Below are positions 41,440 through 50,470 of a stretch of 64,000 bases of DNA, one piece after another. A model generated the notes under the pieces. It did not search any database and had not been told where the DNA came from. It saw only the letters and a program-made list of their open reading frames with translations. Made by a program: the position numbers and the translations under genes. Position 1 is the stretch's first letter, and each line of letters starts with the position of its first letter. Source of the DNA: Clostridia bacterium (GTDB taxonomy: Bacteria > Bacillota > Clostridia > Peptostreptococcales > Acidaminobacteraceae); contig JAFGVN010000002.1 in NCBI GenBank assembly GCA_016937975.1, forward strand, positions 1 through 64,000. The letters run 5' to 3'.

Positions 41440-42839
41440 TACATGCCTCCTTTCAGGTCAGTCATATATTCAATTTGTTTTTCATTTAATAAAGATTTAT
41501 CTGTAATGGAATCCCCTAAAACTTCAGGCATTAAACCAACAGCAATCAGTGAAGCAGCCAAAACTAACGTTGCAACAATCATACTTAATGAAGGCTTTTG
41601 ACTTGCCTTTTCAATTTCTGTCGTCGCAGTACCTTCTTCTCCCAAATACCACAATTTGATATTTAATCTGATTAAATAAGCACCTTCTACGATGGTTACT
41701 AAAAGCAATAGTGCTGGAAGTAATAAATTCATTTCGAATAAACCAATCAAACTGTTAAGCTTAGCATAGAAGCCCATGAATAAAGGTAAACCGATTAAAG
41801 AAAATGATGCTACGGTAAAAGCAATACCCATTAGTTGATGATTTGAGAAAAATCCTTTAAAATCATCTTTTTCTTTTGTTGCTTCATCTGCAATGGTAAA
41901 CATGATAAGTTTTGCGATACCATTATTGATAATAACAATTATTGCAGGAAAGATTAATCCTGAGATCATTAAGATTGTCACAAGACCACTTTGTCCAATA
42001 CTTGAGTATAATAATACATCTTTAATGCTTTTGCTATTATAAGCAGACAACTCGCCAAGTACTAAAGTGATGATGCCAATGGTTAATGCAAGATCCATAA
42101 TTAAACTGTCTGTAATTAAGACATTTAACATGCGACCCATTACAAACAACATTGCAGTTGCAATAATTGAAGCCAGCATTGTACCTACTAAGCCATTGGC
42201 TTTACTGAATACCCCTTTTACCCAGCCATTAAATGGCAGTAGTTTTGCCTCAACGGACAAACCTGCAAAGATAAACAGCATTGGTAGCATGACAGACATG
42301 TTGCTTTCTGAAATGGCTTCTGTCATGGTTCTGAAATCCAAAGTACCATAACCTGCATAAAGCATGATCACACCTAGTAAATATAAACTTGAACCTACAG
42401 CACTTACAATAATATAGTTGAAAGTACCCACATAATTCTTATTGCTTGTGGTTAAGATATAAGCTGAAATCGTTGTGATTTCAAGAAAAACAAATAAGTT
42501 GAATAAGTCACCAGTCATCACTAATCCATTAACACCTGCTAAAAGGGTTAACAAGACTGTACTGTGCTTTCCAATTTGCTTGTAATTTGAAATAATACTG
42601 AAGAAAAACAACAAGTTGACTAAAAGTACTGCGATATAACTATATTGGTCAATAACTAAGGTAATACCAAAAGGTCTTTCAAAACCACCAATTAAGTAAG
42701 TACCTTGTTCTAAAACAAATAGAAGCATCACATTGATTAACATGCCTAAATATAATAAATTTTCTTTTCCCTTTTTAATGAACATCGATAAAAATGCCAA
42801 CAATAAAGGTAAAGCAATTAATATTACTGAATATTTCAT
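41439..42839 (-). CDS. mrpD: MrpD / MbxH-like antiporter subunit
   Basis: 466 residues, about 14 membrane helices, of the Mrp antiporter D / NuoM-N family. The helix-5 glutamate lies in FNLFVFLEITTISAYIL and the pump lysine in VEAKLLPFNGWVKGVFSKANG. Together with MrpC it forms the core of the Na+/H+ antiport module. It is joined by single-base stop/start overlaps to both neighbouring genes, indicating coupled translation of the membrane subunits. Confidence 0.87.
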   Translation of the reverse strand: MKYSVILIALPLLLAFLSMFIKKGKENLLYLGMLINVMLLFVLEQGTYLIGGFERPFGITLVIDQYSYIAVLLVNLLFFFSIISNYKQIGKHSTVLLTLLAGVNGLVMTGDLFNLFVFLEITTISAYILTTSNKNYVGTFNYIIVSAVGSSLYLLGVIMLYAGYGTLDFRTMTEAISESNMSVMLPMLFIFAGLSVEAKLLPFNGWVKGVFSKANGLVGTMLASIIATAMLFVMGRMLNVLITDSLIMDLALTIGIITLVLGELSAYNSKSIKDVLLYSSIGQSGLVTILMISGLIFPAIIVIINNGIAKLIMFTIADEATKEKDDFKGFFSNHQLMGIAFTVASFSLIGLPLFMGFYAKLNSLIGLFEMNLLLPALLLLVTIVEGAYLIRLNIKLWYLGEEGTATTEIEKASQKPSLSMIVATLVLAASLIAVGLMPEVLGDSITDKSLLNEKQIEYMTDLKGGM

Positions 42840-43168
42840 TATTTACCTCCGATTTCATTAATATCGTAAGTGCCATATTGCTCATGTATTTTTCTAGCTA
42901 CCATTAAGGCAACTGCAGTAATACCAAAACCGATTACAATTGCAGTCAAAACAATAGCTTGAGGCAATGGATCAACAAAATCCTTGATGCTGTTACTACC
43001 TGTCAAAATCGGTGCAATACCATCCTTGTTAAATCCAATTGTAATTACGAATAAATTTAAACCAACTTCAAAAACATTCAAACCAACAACCATCTTAATG
43101 ATATGTTTAGTTGTCAATAATGCATAGAGTCCAAGGAGCATCAAAACAATTGCAGCAAGATTTATCAT
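42839..43168 (-). CDS. mrpC: MrpC / NuoK-like subunit
   Basis: 109 residues, three helices, of the MnhC/MrpC (NuoK-related) family. The signature DPLPQAIVLTAIVIGFGITAVAL near residue 70 is diagnostic. Buried acidic residues in helix 2 (NVFEVGLNLF) match the family. It overlaps the MrpB-type fusion gene by 4 bases. Confidence 0.9.
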   Translation of the reverse strand: MINLAAIVLMLLGLYALLTTKHIIKMVVGLNVFEVGLNLFVITIGFNKDGIAPILTGSNSIKDFVDPLPQAIVLTAIVIGFGITAVALMVARKIHEQYGTYDINEIGGK

Positions 43169-43908
43169 ATGTTTGCCTCCTTTTTCATAAAATCTGAGAT
43201 TATACCTGTCAATTCAGAACCTACCTTTAAACCAATGAACAAGTATACTACAGGAATTAAACCTGCACTAAACAATTCACCAATGGTTCCTGTTTGATCA
43301 ATATTTTGTAAAAAATGACCCATAAGAATCATGCCAACCAAGCCAATTAGAATATAAATGGTTCCTGATAAGCCTTCTAGCATTTTAAAAGCTTTGATTT
43401 TTGGCATAAACTCATGATCTGAAAGTGACAAGAGAAGCATAGCCGAAGCAATCATTGCCCCACCTTGAAAACCACCACCAGGGCTTAAGTGTCCATGGGT
43501 GATAATATAAACACCTACAATCATTAGAATGGGTAAAATCGCTTTTGAGCCCACTCTTAAGATGAAACCACTTTGAGAACGCTTCATCCATGAATCCGTT
43601 GTGCCGATCATCAAAGAAACGCCTAAAGCTGAAATAAACAATACTGTGACTTCACCCAAAGTATCAAAAGAACGATAGCCAGCAACAATGCCTGTTATAG
43701 CATTCGCTGAACCAATTTCAAGATTCTTGGTCTCGCCAAATTTGATATCTTGATTTTCACCCATAGCATTTTGCTTTATGTATGTATCTGAAACACTATT
43801 TTCTACTTTTGTTTCACCAAAATCAGGTAATAAATTGTTATCAACCACCAAAGTTATGGTCATAAATGCCAACGTTGCCAACAATAATAACGCTAAAACT
43901 TTCTTCAT
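43165..43908 (-). CDS. Fusion of MbhE-like (MrpA C-terminal) and MrpB domains
   Basis: 247 residues. The N-terminal half, after a signal-like helix and a polar loop, contains TGIVAGYRSFDTLGEVTVLFISALGV, the MbhE/MrpA C-terminal domain. The second half contains THGHLSPGGGFQGGAMIASA, the MrpB/MbhF signature. These are separate genes in Mbh and fused or rearranged in Mbx-type operons. The gene therefore supplies two antiporter-module subunits as one chain. It overlaps both neighbours by 4 bases. Confidence 0.85.
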   Translation of the reverse strand: MKKVLALLLLATLAFMTITLVVDNNLLPDFGETKVENSVSDTYIKQNAMGENQDIKFGETKNLEIGSANAITGIVAGYRSFDTLGEVTVLFISALGVSLMIGTTDSWMKRSQSGFILRVGSKAILPILMIVGVYIITHGHLSPGGGFQGGAMIASAMLLLSLSDHEFMPKIKAFKMLEGLSGTIYILIGLVGMILMGHFLQNIDQTGTIGELFSAGLIPVVYLFIGLKVGSELTGIISDFMKKEANI

Positions 43909-44159
43909 TTATGATCACCTACCTTATTCACTTGTTTAACGGTTACTAAGAACAAGAATGTAATCAAACCTGATCCAATAACAACCTCAGTCATAGCAAC
44001 ATCAGGTGCTTTCAATAAAACAAAAGCAACCGCTGATAACATACTTAAAATGGAAAGATATATGATGGTTTTAATGATATCTTTAGAAAAGACGATTAGT
44101 ATGCCGCTGATAACAAGTAATAAACTAACAATGATTTCAATAATATTTATTGCATCCAT
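43905..44159 (-). CDS. MbhD-like subunit (DUF4040, MrpA C-terminal segment)
   Basis: 84 residues, three helices, with SMLSAVAFVLLKAPDVAMTEVVIGSGL, the conserved segment of the MrpA/MbhD DUF4040 domain. It corresponds to part of the C-terminal region of MrpA. The large NuoL-like N-terminal part of MrpA is not encoded with it, as in Mbh and Mbx gene clusters. Overlaps the next gene by four bases. Confidence 0.85.
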   Translation of the reverse strand: MDAINIIEIIVSLLLVISGILIVFSKDIIKTIIYLSILSMLSAVAFVLLKAPDVAMTEVVIGSGLITFLFLVTVKQVNKVGDHK

Positions 44160-44160
44160 A

Positions 44161-44484
44161 CTATACCTCCTTTTCGTAAAATTCTTTTAAGGCATCCACT
44201 GTAGCCTTTTCAGGTTTAACACCATTTCTATATGCTGATCTTAAAAGCGTTGATGAACCTACAGGATTTGTAATCGCTACAAAAACAAGGATCAACAATA
44301 ATTTTGGTGTCCATGCAGGAAAAAAGAAACATGCACCAACTAATGCAGAAAAAGTGCCTAAAGTTGTTGCTTTAGTACCCGCTTGTGCTCTATTATATAC
44401 GTCAGGCATTCTCAATAAACCAAGGCCACCTAGTGCGTAGAATAATCCACTGATTACCAATAATATTTTACCAATAATAATCAT
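44161..44484 (-). CDS. mrpG: MrpG-like subunit
   Basis: 107 residues with three helices and the MnhG/MrpG motif GGLGLLRMPDVYNRAQAGTKA followed by TNPVGSSTLLRSAY. Small structural subunit of the antiporter module. One base separates it from the MbhD-like gene and it overlaps mrpF by 4 bases. Confidence 0.9.
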   Translation of the reverse strand: MIIIGKILLVISGLFYALGGLGLLRMPDVYNRAQAGTKATTLGTFSALVGACFFFPAWTPKLLLILVFVAITNPVGSSTLLRSAYRNGVKPEKATVDALKEFYEKEV

Positions 44485-44732
44485 GAACGCACCTCCAAGA
44501 ACTTAGCAAATACTATGGTTTCCAAGAAACCTAAAATACCATAAGCTATAGCAACATCAATCAGCATTTCATTTTTAGCAATAATTGCAATCACAACTAA
44601 AACACCAATAATCATAACATTGATGACATCTAGACTTACTACGCGATCAAAATGATTAGGACCTTTTATCAATCTATAGCCCGAGAATAATATCCCTATA
44701 CTTACAAGAATGAAATAAATTATATTAATCAT
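44481..44732 (-). CDS. mrpF: MrpF-like subunit
   Basis: 83 residues, three helices, with the MrpF pattern GPNHFDRVVSLDVINVMIIG and the ending ILGFLETIVFAKFLE. The aspartate in FDRVV/LDVI is conserved in the family and important for antiport. Overlaps mrpE by 8 bases. Confidence 0.9.
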   Translation of the reverse strand: MINIIYFILVSIGILFSGYRLIKGPNHFDRVVSLDVINVMIIGVLVVIAIIAKNEMLIDVAIAYGILGFLETIVFAKFLEVRS

Positions 44733-45213
44733 TGAAAATCCTCCCTAGAACACCTTCAAAACTTGAGGAAATATGTTTTTGATGTTCTTCTGCCGTTTCA
44801 CCTTTTACATCAATCCAATGAATGTAAACGTTTTCCACGTCTGCATCAATGGAAATCGTTCCTGGTGTTAAGGTAATTGAATTTGCCAATGTCAATTTAC
44901 CAAGATCGCTTTTTACCTTTGTTGGTACTTTAACGATACCTGGATTAATTGGTAAATTAGGATTCAAGACGCGCTTAGCAACATCTAGATTTGCTTTTAT
45001 CAATTCTATGATCAATATTGGAATATACATCAAGATAAACATCAGTAATTTAATAATGATGTTCCACTTAAATGACATTTGAACATAGTTTGATAAGATC
45101 ACACTAAGGATAATTGAAACAGCTGCCCCAACAATCACTTCTTGTACATTGAAACCTGCCATTAAAACCCAAATGATGAACATCACTAGACTTAATGAAA
45201 TGATCTTTTTCAA
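44725..45213 (-). CDS. mrpE: MrpE-like subunit
   Basis: 162 residues: two N-terminal helices, a third near residues 60-80, and a soluble C-terminal part. Family features include KVKSDLGKLTLANSITLTPGTISID and the ending IHWIDVKGE. Second gene of the operon, 14 bases after the ArsR regulator. Confidence 0.88.
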   Translation of the reverse strand: MKKIISLSLVMFIIWVLMAGFNVQEVIVGAAVSIILSVILSNYVQMSFKWNIIIKLLMFILMYIPILIIELIKANLDVAKRVLNPNLPINPGIVKVPTKVKSDLGKLTLANSITLTPGTISIDADVENVYIHWIDVKGETAEEHQKHISSSFEGVLGRIFND

Positions 45214-45227
45214 ATGAACCTCCTTTT

Positions 45228-45551
45228 CTAACAGTTAATGATTTCTTCCTTTGCTTCCTCATACAGTCCATCTAAGAGCAAACGAATCAGCTTAATAACT
45301 TCCTCATTTACAATATGATACTGTATTTCAACACCATGTCTTTCTCCTTCAATCACTCCCGATGAACGAAGTTTAGACAAATGTTGAGAAATTGTCGATT
45401 GAGGTGTTTCCATCTTTTGTACAAGTGTTTTTACATTGCACTCTTCGGCCCCCATGAGACAACTTAAGATGCATAATCGCATCGGATGAGCAATTGTTTT
45501 TAAAAGCTCAGCTTTTCTTTTCAGAATTCTAATCTTTGCTTGATCAGGCAT
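45228..45551 (-). CDS. ArsR-family regulator at the head of the Mbx-type operon
   Basis: 107 residues with a winged helix: IAHPMRLCILSCL, recognition helix PQSTISQHLSKLRSSGVIEGERHGVEIQYHI (wing included). Cysteines lie in LCILSC, EEC and at the very C-terminus (IINC). A cysteine near the helix-2 region paired with a C-terminal one recalls BigR/YgaV-type persulfide-sensing ArsR proteins, though this is inference. The start at 45551 follows GGAGGTG. A perfect palindrome lies 21 bases upstream, so autoregulation of the whole operon is likely. Confidence 0.88.
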   Translation of the reverse strand: MPDQAKIRILKRKAELLKTIAHPMRLCILSCLMGAEECNVKTLVQKMETPQSTISQHLSKLRSSGVIEGERHGVEIQYHIVNEEVIKLIRLLLDGLYEEAKEEIINC

Positions 45552-45571
45552 CTTCACCTCCCTATTATCTA

Positions 45572-45593
45572 TATATTCAAATATTTGAATATA
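45572..45593. promoter_or_regulatory. Perfect 22-bp palindrome, candidate ArsR operator
   Basis: Two 11-bp arms, TATATTCAAAT and ATTTGAATATA. ATTC...GAAT half-sites of this kind are typical for ArsR-family repressors. It lies between the predicted transcription start (near 45603) and the start codon, so a bound repressor would block the operon. Confidence 0.75.
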
Positions 45594-45609
45594 CCGATAT
45601 ATAAATAGT

Positions 45610-45637
45610 ATCATATAATTTATTCTCGCAAACACAA
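45610..45637 (-). promoter_or_regulatory. Promoter of the ArsR/Mbx-type operon
   Basis: On the minus strand TTGTGT (45632-45637) and TATGAT (45610-45615) are 16 bp apart, placing the start of transcription just ahead of the 22-bp palindrome. Confidence 0.6.
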
Positions 45638-45753
45638 TTTACTGAACATTCAGAACTTTGCGTCTAATTAAGAATGATTCTCTTTTTAATTCTTTGCAAT
45701 CTCATCCCAGTAAACAAAAACTGCTTATAAATCAATGACAATAGGCAAAAAAA

Positions 45754-45772
45754 ATAAGCGTATTACGCTTAT
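45754..45772 (-). terminator. Intrinsic terminator of the HutD/ArsR operon
   Basis: ATAAGCGTA (45754-45762) pairs with TACGCTTAT (45764-45772), followed by eight T residues on the minus strand. It overlaps the ArsR stop codon and separates this operon from the Mbx-type operon. Confidence 0.8.
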
Positions 45773-46083
45773 CCAACAGATTCACTAAAGACGCCCTGTT
45801 CACAATTGCTTATCAATAAATCAATGATAGCAACAACTTCGGAATCCTTTATATAATAATTCATCATAACGCCATCTCGCTCAAAATCAACAATATCCTT
45901 TAAGCGCATTTTAGATAAATGCTGGGAAACTGTAGATTGAGGCAATCCTAAATGTTCAGCCAACTCATTAACTTGATAAGGTTTAGATTTCAAGCAATTT
46001 AAAATACACAGTCTCATGGGATGTGCTATGATTTTCAACATTTCTGATTTTTTAATTAATATTTTTTGCTTTTCAAAATCCAT
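45769..46083 (-). CDS. Second ArsR-family regulator
   Basis: 104 residues, clearly paralogous to the ArsR gene 200 bases downstream: IIAHPMRLCILNCL, LPQSTVSQHLSKMRLKDIVDFERDG. It also has the LCILxC cysteine pair and a near-C-terminal cysteine (ISNCEQ). It starts one base after the HutD-like stop and is cotranscribed with it. It could control its own operon, the Mbx-type operon, or both. Confidence 0.85.
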   Translation of the reverse strand: MDFEKQKILIKKSEMLKIIAHPMRLCILNCLKSKPYQVNELAEHLGLPQSTVSQHLSKMRLKDIVDFERDGVMMNYYIKDSEVVAIIDLLISNCEQGVFSESVG

Positions 46084-46084
46084 C

Positions 46085-46624
46085 TTAAATTTCCTCTATA
46101 CTTATGAATACACCAACAAAATTCTTACTGATCCTAAGTTCCTTCAGCTGATCCATCTCAAAAATAAAATCTTTTTCAGTGAAAACCCTTGAATCAACCT
46201 TTAAGCTTCCCTTTAAAATATAAAGTCCTTGATGTTTCTTCAATGAAATATGGTCTTGAACCTGTCCTGATATGATGTTTATATTGCCTTTATATTGCTG
46301 CGATGTCATTACATTAAAATCAACAACTTCATTAAAGCTTTCTGTCCTTAAGCCACCATCAAAGGAAAAACTTTCACATGGTTCCAAATCAATTTTTTCG
46401 CCTTTATGCAATAGAGTTAAAGGTCCATTAAGGCTCATAATCACTCTATTAATATTCGGTAATTCAGTAAAAACAGAATGCTTTACTTCAACTGTTGCAG
46501 TTGAAATTCGCCAGTCAAAGTCTAGAGTCTTATACTCTGAATGTTCTGGCCATATCATCAGCTGAGTAGTTGTACCACCTGACCAATTACTTGTTGTTTG
46601 ATTTTCTTTTTTTAAGATATACAT
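46085..46624 (-). CDS. HutD-family cupin-like protein
   Basis: 179 residues of the HutD/Ves family (bicupin fold): opening YILKKENQTTSNWSGGTTTQLMIWPEHSEY, RISTATVEVKHSVFTELPNINR and FEPCESFSFDGG-type motifs. HutD is linked to histidine utilisation control in some bacteria, but no hut genes are nearby. The start at 46624 follows TGGAGGT. Paired with an ArsR regulator. Confidence 0.82.
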   Translation of the reverse strand: MYILKKENQTTSNWSGGTTTQLMIWPEHSEYKTLDFDWRISTATVEVKHSVFTELPNINRVIMSLNGPLTLLHKGEKIDLEPCESFSFDGGLRTESFNEVVDFNVMTSQQYKGNINIISGQVQDHISLKKHQGLYILKGSLKVDSRVFTEKDFIFEMDQLKELRISKNFVGVFISIEEI

Positions 46625-46717
46625 TGAAACCTCCAAAGCAATTTTATTTTAACACATTGAAATAGGTTACACCAACTTTTTATTAAATATTTCACAAGTT
46701 CTATTTCAGACGTTTAA

Positions 46718-46741
46718 AAGCCGGCACTTTCGTACCGGCTT
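46718..46741 (-). terminator. Intrinsic terminator of the chemoreceptor gene
   Basis: AAGCCGG (46718-46724) and CCGGCTT (46735-46741) form a GC-rich stem with an A/T-rich flank, just after the chemoreceptor stop. Confidence 0.8.
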
Positions 46742-46744
46742 CTT

Positions 46745-48433
46745 TTAATACTTGTCAAACTCATCATCACTTAAGGCAATTCTTTTTCGATCAATTTGCT
46801 TATTCTTTAATGTGGGTTTGACAGGTTCATCATAATGATGTGGTTCACGATTTACTTTTTCTTTATAATCAAATTTATTGGTATCTCTTTTTAACTTAAA
46901 AGTAGCCACTTGTGATTTTAACATGTTCGATTGTCCTGAAAGTTCTTCACTAGCAGCAGCTGTTTCTTCAGCAGTAGCACTAGTCGTTTGAACTACATCT
47001 GAAATTTGATTAAGTCCTTGATTAATTTGATCCACACCTTGAGATTGCTCATTTGAAGCAGCTGAGATATCTCCCACCAAATCAGTTACCTCAGATACAC
47101 CTTCAACAATCTTTGACAAAGCTTCTGCAGTACGCTTTGCTATAGTTGTACCATCATTAACTTTCTTCATTGAACCTTCTATCATGGCAGTTGTTTCTTT
47201 TGCTGCATTTGCAGATCTTGCAGCTAGATTTCTTACTTCCTCAGCAACAACGGCAAAGCCTTTACCATGTTGTCCAGCTCTTGCAGCTTCAACAGCAGCG
47301 TTTAGTGCTAAAATATTAGTTTGGAATGCAATATCATCAATCACTTTAATGATTTTTGAAATATTGTTAGAAGATTCATTGATATCCTCCATGGCAGCAA
47401 GCATTTCAGTCATTTGAGTATTACCTTCTTCTGCATTGCTATAAGCTGTTTCAGCCAACTGTTTAGCTTTAATGGCACCTTCTGCATTAATTTTAATCTG
47501 AGAGGCTATTTCCTCAATGGAAGCGCTTAATTCTTCGATAGAACTTGCTTGCTCTGTCGCACCTTGTGATAAAGACATGCTAGAATCAGATAGTTGGCTT
47601 GAACCTGCAGCTACTTGTTCTGATGCACTACTGATTCTTGATATGACATCATTCATATTCTCAGACATTTTTTTAAACGCTTCTGCAAGCTGACCCACTT
47701 CATCTTTCGACACATAAGTCACTTTAATATTCAAATCGCCATCTGCTATTTTTTCTGCTGCACCAACCATTTCATTCAATGGCTTGCTTATAATTCTTGA
47801 GATGTAGTATCCCAAACCAATGGCAGCAATCACTGCAAAACTAATCACAATAATCATGGTTGTATTTGCTTGTGTAGCCATATGGTTGTTATCTTCTGCT
47901 TTTAATTCCGCATCAGTTACCTTCATGGATACCAACTGATCAATGGCATCTTTTTCTGCATCCGCTGCAATACGCATTTCACCTTTAATCATGGTGTAAG
48001 CTGCATCATCATCATTTACAATACATAAATCATAAAAGCTAGGAAGCATCGCTCCAAAAGTTTTTCTTGTATCCATAAAATCTGAAAAAGCATCCTTCAT
48101 TTCCTGAGATATGGCTTTTTCTTCAAAAGATTCAGATAGAACATTTAACTCTTCAATAATTTCTGAAATGTTATTGTACATTGCATTAATATTGTCCTTG
48201 TCATCTTCCAAGATCATATCGCGAGTATTCACACGGACACGCTGAAATAATTTGGCCATTTCAGCTGCCTCTGCAATAGGTACTGTCATATTTTGATAAA
48301 GTATATCCCCATTTTCGTTGATATTTCCTATGTTTGTGATGCCAATTACACCTACTACGCCCGATAATAAAGCGACAATAATAAAACCGGTTATTAATTT
48401 TGTAGTAATTTTCATATTAAGTAAAAATTTCAT
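46745..48433 (-). CDS. Methyl-accepting chemotaxis protein
   Basis: 562 residues: membrane helix 10-32, a four-helix-bundle sensor (4HB_MCP type, residues 35-185), second helix near 192-212, HAMP and a long signalling coiled coil. The hairpin tip is [23 protein letters not shown]...[16 protein letters not shown]. The start at 48433 is chosen because GGGGAG precedes it; an upstream frame to 48508 lacks a site. No chemotaxis genes adjoin it, so it signals to a che system elsewhere. The ligand is unknown. Confidence 0.92.
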   Translation of the reverse strand: MKFLLNMKITTKLITGFIIVALLSGVVGVIGITNIGNINENGDILYQNMTVPIAEAAEMAKLFQRVRVNTRDMILEDDKDNINAMYNNISEIIEELNVLSESFEEKAISQEMKDAFSDFMDTRKTFGAMLPSFYDLCIVNDDDAAYTMIKGEMRIAADAEKDAIDQLVSMKVTDAELKAEDNNHMATQANTTMIIVISFAVIAAIGLGYYISRIISKPLNEMVGAAEKIADGDLNIKVTYVSKDEVGQLAEAFKKMSENMNDVISRISSASEQVAAGSSQLSDSSMSLSQGATEQASSIEELSASIEEIASQIKINAEGAIKAKQLAETAYSNAEEGNTQMTEMLAAMEDINESSNNISKIIKVIDDIAFQTNILALNAAVEAARAGQHGKGFAVVAEEVRNLAARSANAAKETTAMIEGSMKKVNDGTTIAKRTAEALSKIVEGVSEVTDLVGDISAASNEQSQGVDQINQGLNQISDVVQTTSATAEETAAASEELSGQSNMLKSQVATFKLKRDTNKFDYKEKVNREPHHYDEPVKPTLKNKQIDRKRIALSDDEFDKY

Positions 48434-48654
48434 ACTGGCTATCTCCCCTTTGTTCATATAAATTAGTTTCATGTAAATCTTTAATCTATCTACCCCTACT
48501 TTACCCATATAAACAATTCGACAAAAAAATCATACAAATAAGCGCTTTTGTTATTATTACACTTTCTTATTGAATATAATTTTGAATTAAATCGGTAACA
48601 TCTGAAATTACATTTTCTCATAATGTGAATTTACAGCTTTAAAATCAAAAAAAA

Positions 48655-48679
48655 AAGACATAAGCGTTGCATATATCTT
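48655..48679 (-). terminator. Intrinsic terminator of the MATE gene
   Basis: AAGACATAAGC and GCATATATCTT form an imperfect stem followed on the minus strand by a run of T residues, overlapping the MATE stop codon. Confidence 0.6.
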
Positions 48680-50048
48680 AAGCTGCTAATTTTCTTTTTT
48701 TCTTGATCACGGGTTGTTTCCATCTTCCTGTTAAATACAATCCAAGACCAACAAAAACAATAATTATATTTGATAAGATCATTGCATACCAAATGTACTT
48801 TGAATTATGCATATTGAAGTAATCCAAAAGTAAAATCATTGGAATTCTCAATAACCATAATCGCCCCATATTAATAAACATCGCTGAAATTGTATGACCA
48901 GAGCCTTGGAACAAACCATTAATACAGTTGAAGAACCCAAACAACGGTATGGTAATTAAAATCATTTTCAAATAGTAACTACCTTCAGAGATAATATATG
49001 CATCATCCGTAAATAAACCAACAAGCTGATCTGTAAAGAAATACATCACAATAGCACCAATACTCATAATAATAGACGCCAGGCCTACACTTGTTAAGAA
49101 AGCCTTATTGGCTCTTTTTATATTCCCTGCACCAATATTTTGCCCGATGATTGTTGAAAGTGCACCGGCTATACCCATTGCTGGCATGAAAATCAGTGAA
49201 CTAATCCTATTGCCGATTGCAAATGCAGCTACAATGGATTGCCCATAACTAATGATGAAACTATTCATCACGGCAAAACCCATAGCTGTGGTCGCCTGGC
49301 CAAAAGCTGCAGGCATCCCAACGGATATAATTTGCTCCAAATAGTGTTTATTGATTTTCAAATCTTTAAATTGTAACTTCAAAGTATTGTGTTTTTTTGA
49401 GAAAAGCAAATATAAAGCTACAATGTTAAAAACACCTCTCGATAAAACAGTAGCAATTGCAGCACCAGCAATACCCATATCAAATACAAAGATAAACAAA
49501 GGGTCCAGTGCAATGTTTAAAAAAACAGAAAGAGAACTGATGACCATTGGTAAAAAAGTATTCCCTTCACCTTGCTTAATACCATTAAAGGCAAATGTAA
49601 TAAACATGGTCGGAGTACCTAAAAACATGATTCTTAGAAAGGATGTTGCATATTTCAACAAATCTCCTTCTGCATTCATGAGTTTCAAAACAGATTCTGC
49701 AGAAAAATACCCTACAATGGCGACGGCAACAGATGCAATCATCGATGCCGTGAGTAATTGTCCTGCTATCTTTCTGGCATCTCTTCGATCATTTGCTCCA
49801 ATGTATTGAGAAATGAGAGCAATACCTCCAATTGATAATCCTGCACCTAAACTTATTAGAAGAAAGATTAAAGGAAAAGTAATTTGCATAGCTGCCATTT
49901 GTGCTGTACCAAGTTTTGAAACAAAAAAAGTATCTGTTAAATTATAAAATGTCTGAATTAAGTTACTGGCCATAATTGGTAATGCTAAAGTAAGGATAGC
50001 TTTTGCAATATTGCCTCTTAAAATCATTTCTGAACGATCTTTACTCAT
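48678..50048 (-). CDS. MATE-family multidrug efflux transporter
   Basis: 456 residues, twelve membrane helices in two homologous MatE halves. It opens MILRGNIAKAILTLALPIMASNLIQTFYNLTDTFFVSKLG, a signature of the DinF/NorM-like cluster. It exports cationic drugs or metabolites using Na+ or H+. The start at 50048 follows GAGGT. Alone in its unit, with a terminator after it. Confidence 0.92.
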   Translation of the reverse strand: MSKDRSEMILRGNIAKAILTLALPIMASNLIQTFYNLTDTFFVSKLGTAQMAAMQITFPLIFLLISLGAGLSIGGIALISQYIGANDRRDARKIAGQLLTASMIASVAVAIVGYFSAESVLKLMNAEGDLLKYATSFLRIMFLGTPTMFITFAFNGIKQGEGNTFLPMVISSLSVFLNIALDPLFIFVFDMGIAGAAIATVLSRGVFNIVALYLLFSKKHNTLKLQFKDLKINKHYLEQIISVGMPAAFGQATTAMGFAVMNSFIISYGQSIVAAFAIGNRISSLIFMPAMGIAGALSTIIGQNIGAGNIKRANKAFLTSVGLASIIMSIGAIVMYFFTDQLVGLFTDDAYIISEGSYYLKMILITIPLFGFFNCINGLFQGSGHTISAMFINMGRLWLLRIPMILLLDYFNMHNSKYIWYAMILSNIIIVFVGLGLYLTGRWKQPVIKKKRKLAA

Positions 50049-50470
50049 AATTACCTCACAATTCATTCGCATATCGAAACATATTTATCATACCATTTTT
50101 ATGGATTTCTGTCTAATTTACAATTTGTTATTATTTTCTTTTGCATAGGTACCAATAGATAGTCTCTCATTAATCTTTTGAGTAACTACTTTCAGATTTT
50201 CTAGATTTCTTTTTTTTACATAACAAAAGGTTATCTTAAATGAAATAAAAAAATAATTGTCCTTCTAACACGCACACTGTTGTGTATTTGACAGACAAAC
50301 AAACCTGAGATTTCAAAAAAAAATCCACAAAGAACCTTGTATTTTTCTGATTTTTTTTCTCCAACCTTTGTGAGTACTTTATAAATTTATCAAATATTCA
50401 AAATATGAATTCCCTTCTGATGAAAATGTGTATATAATTCTACTCAAATCAAAATTTCAGGAGGTTTCAC
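50049..50470. other. 420-bp intergenic region between divergent transporters
   Basis: AT-rich region holding the promoters of the MATE gene (minus) and symporter gene (plus). A TATAAT near 50434 is a candidate -10 for the symporter. No reading frame, repeat or RNA structure stands out. Confidence 0.4.

Noticed and set aside
32803-45213. Canonical respiratory complex I
   Set aside because: NuoE, F, G, A and J are absent, and Mrp E, F, G, B and C subunits plus a GltD-like fusion are present instead, as in Mbx-type operons.
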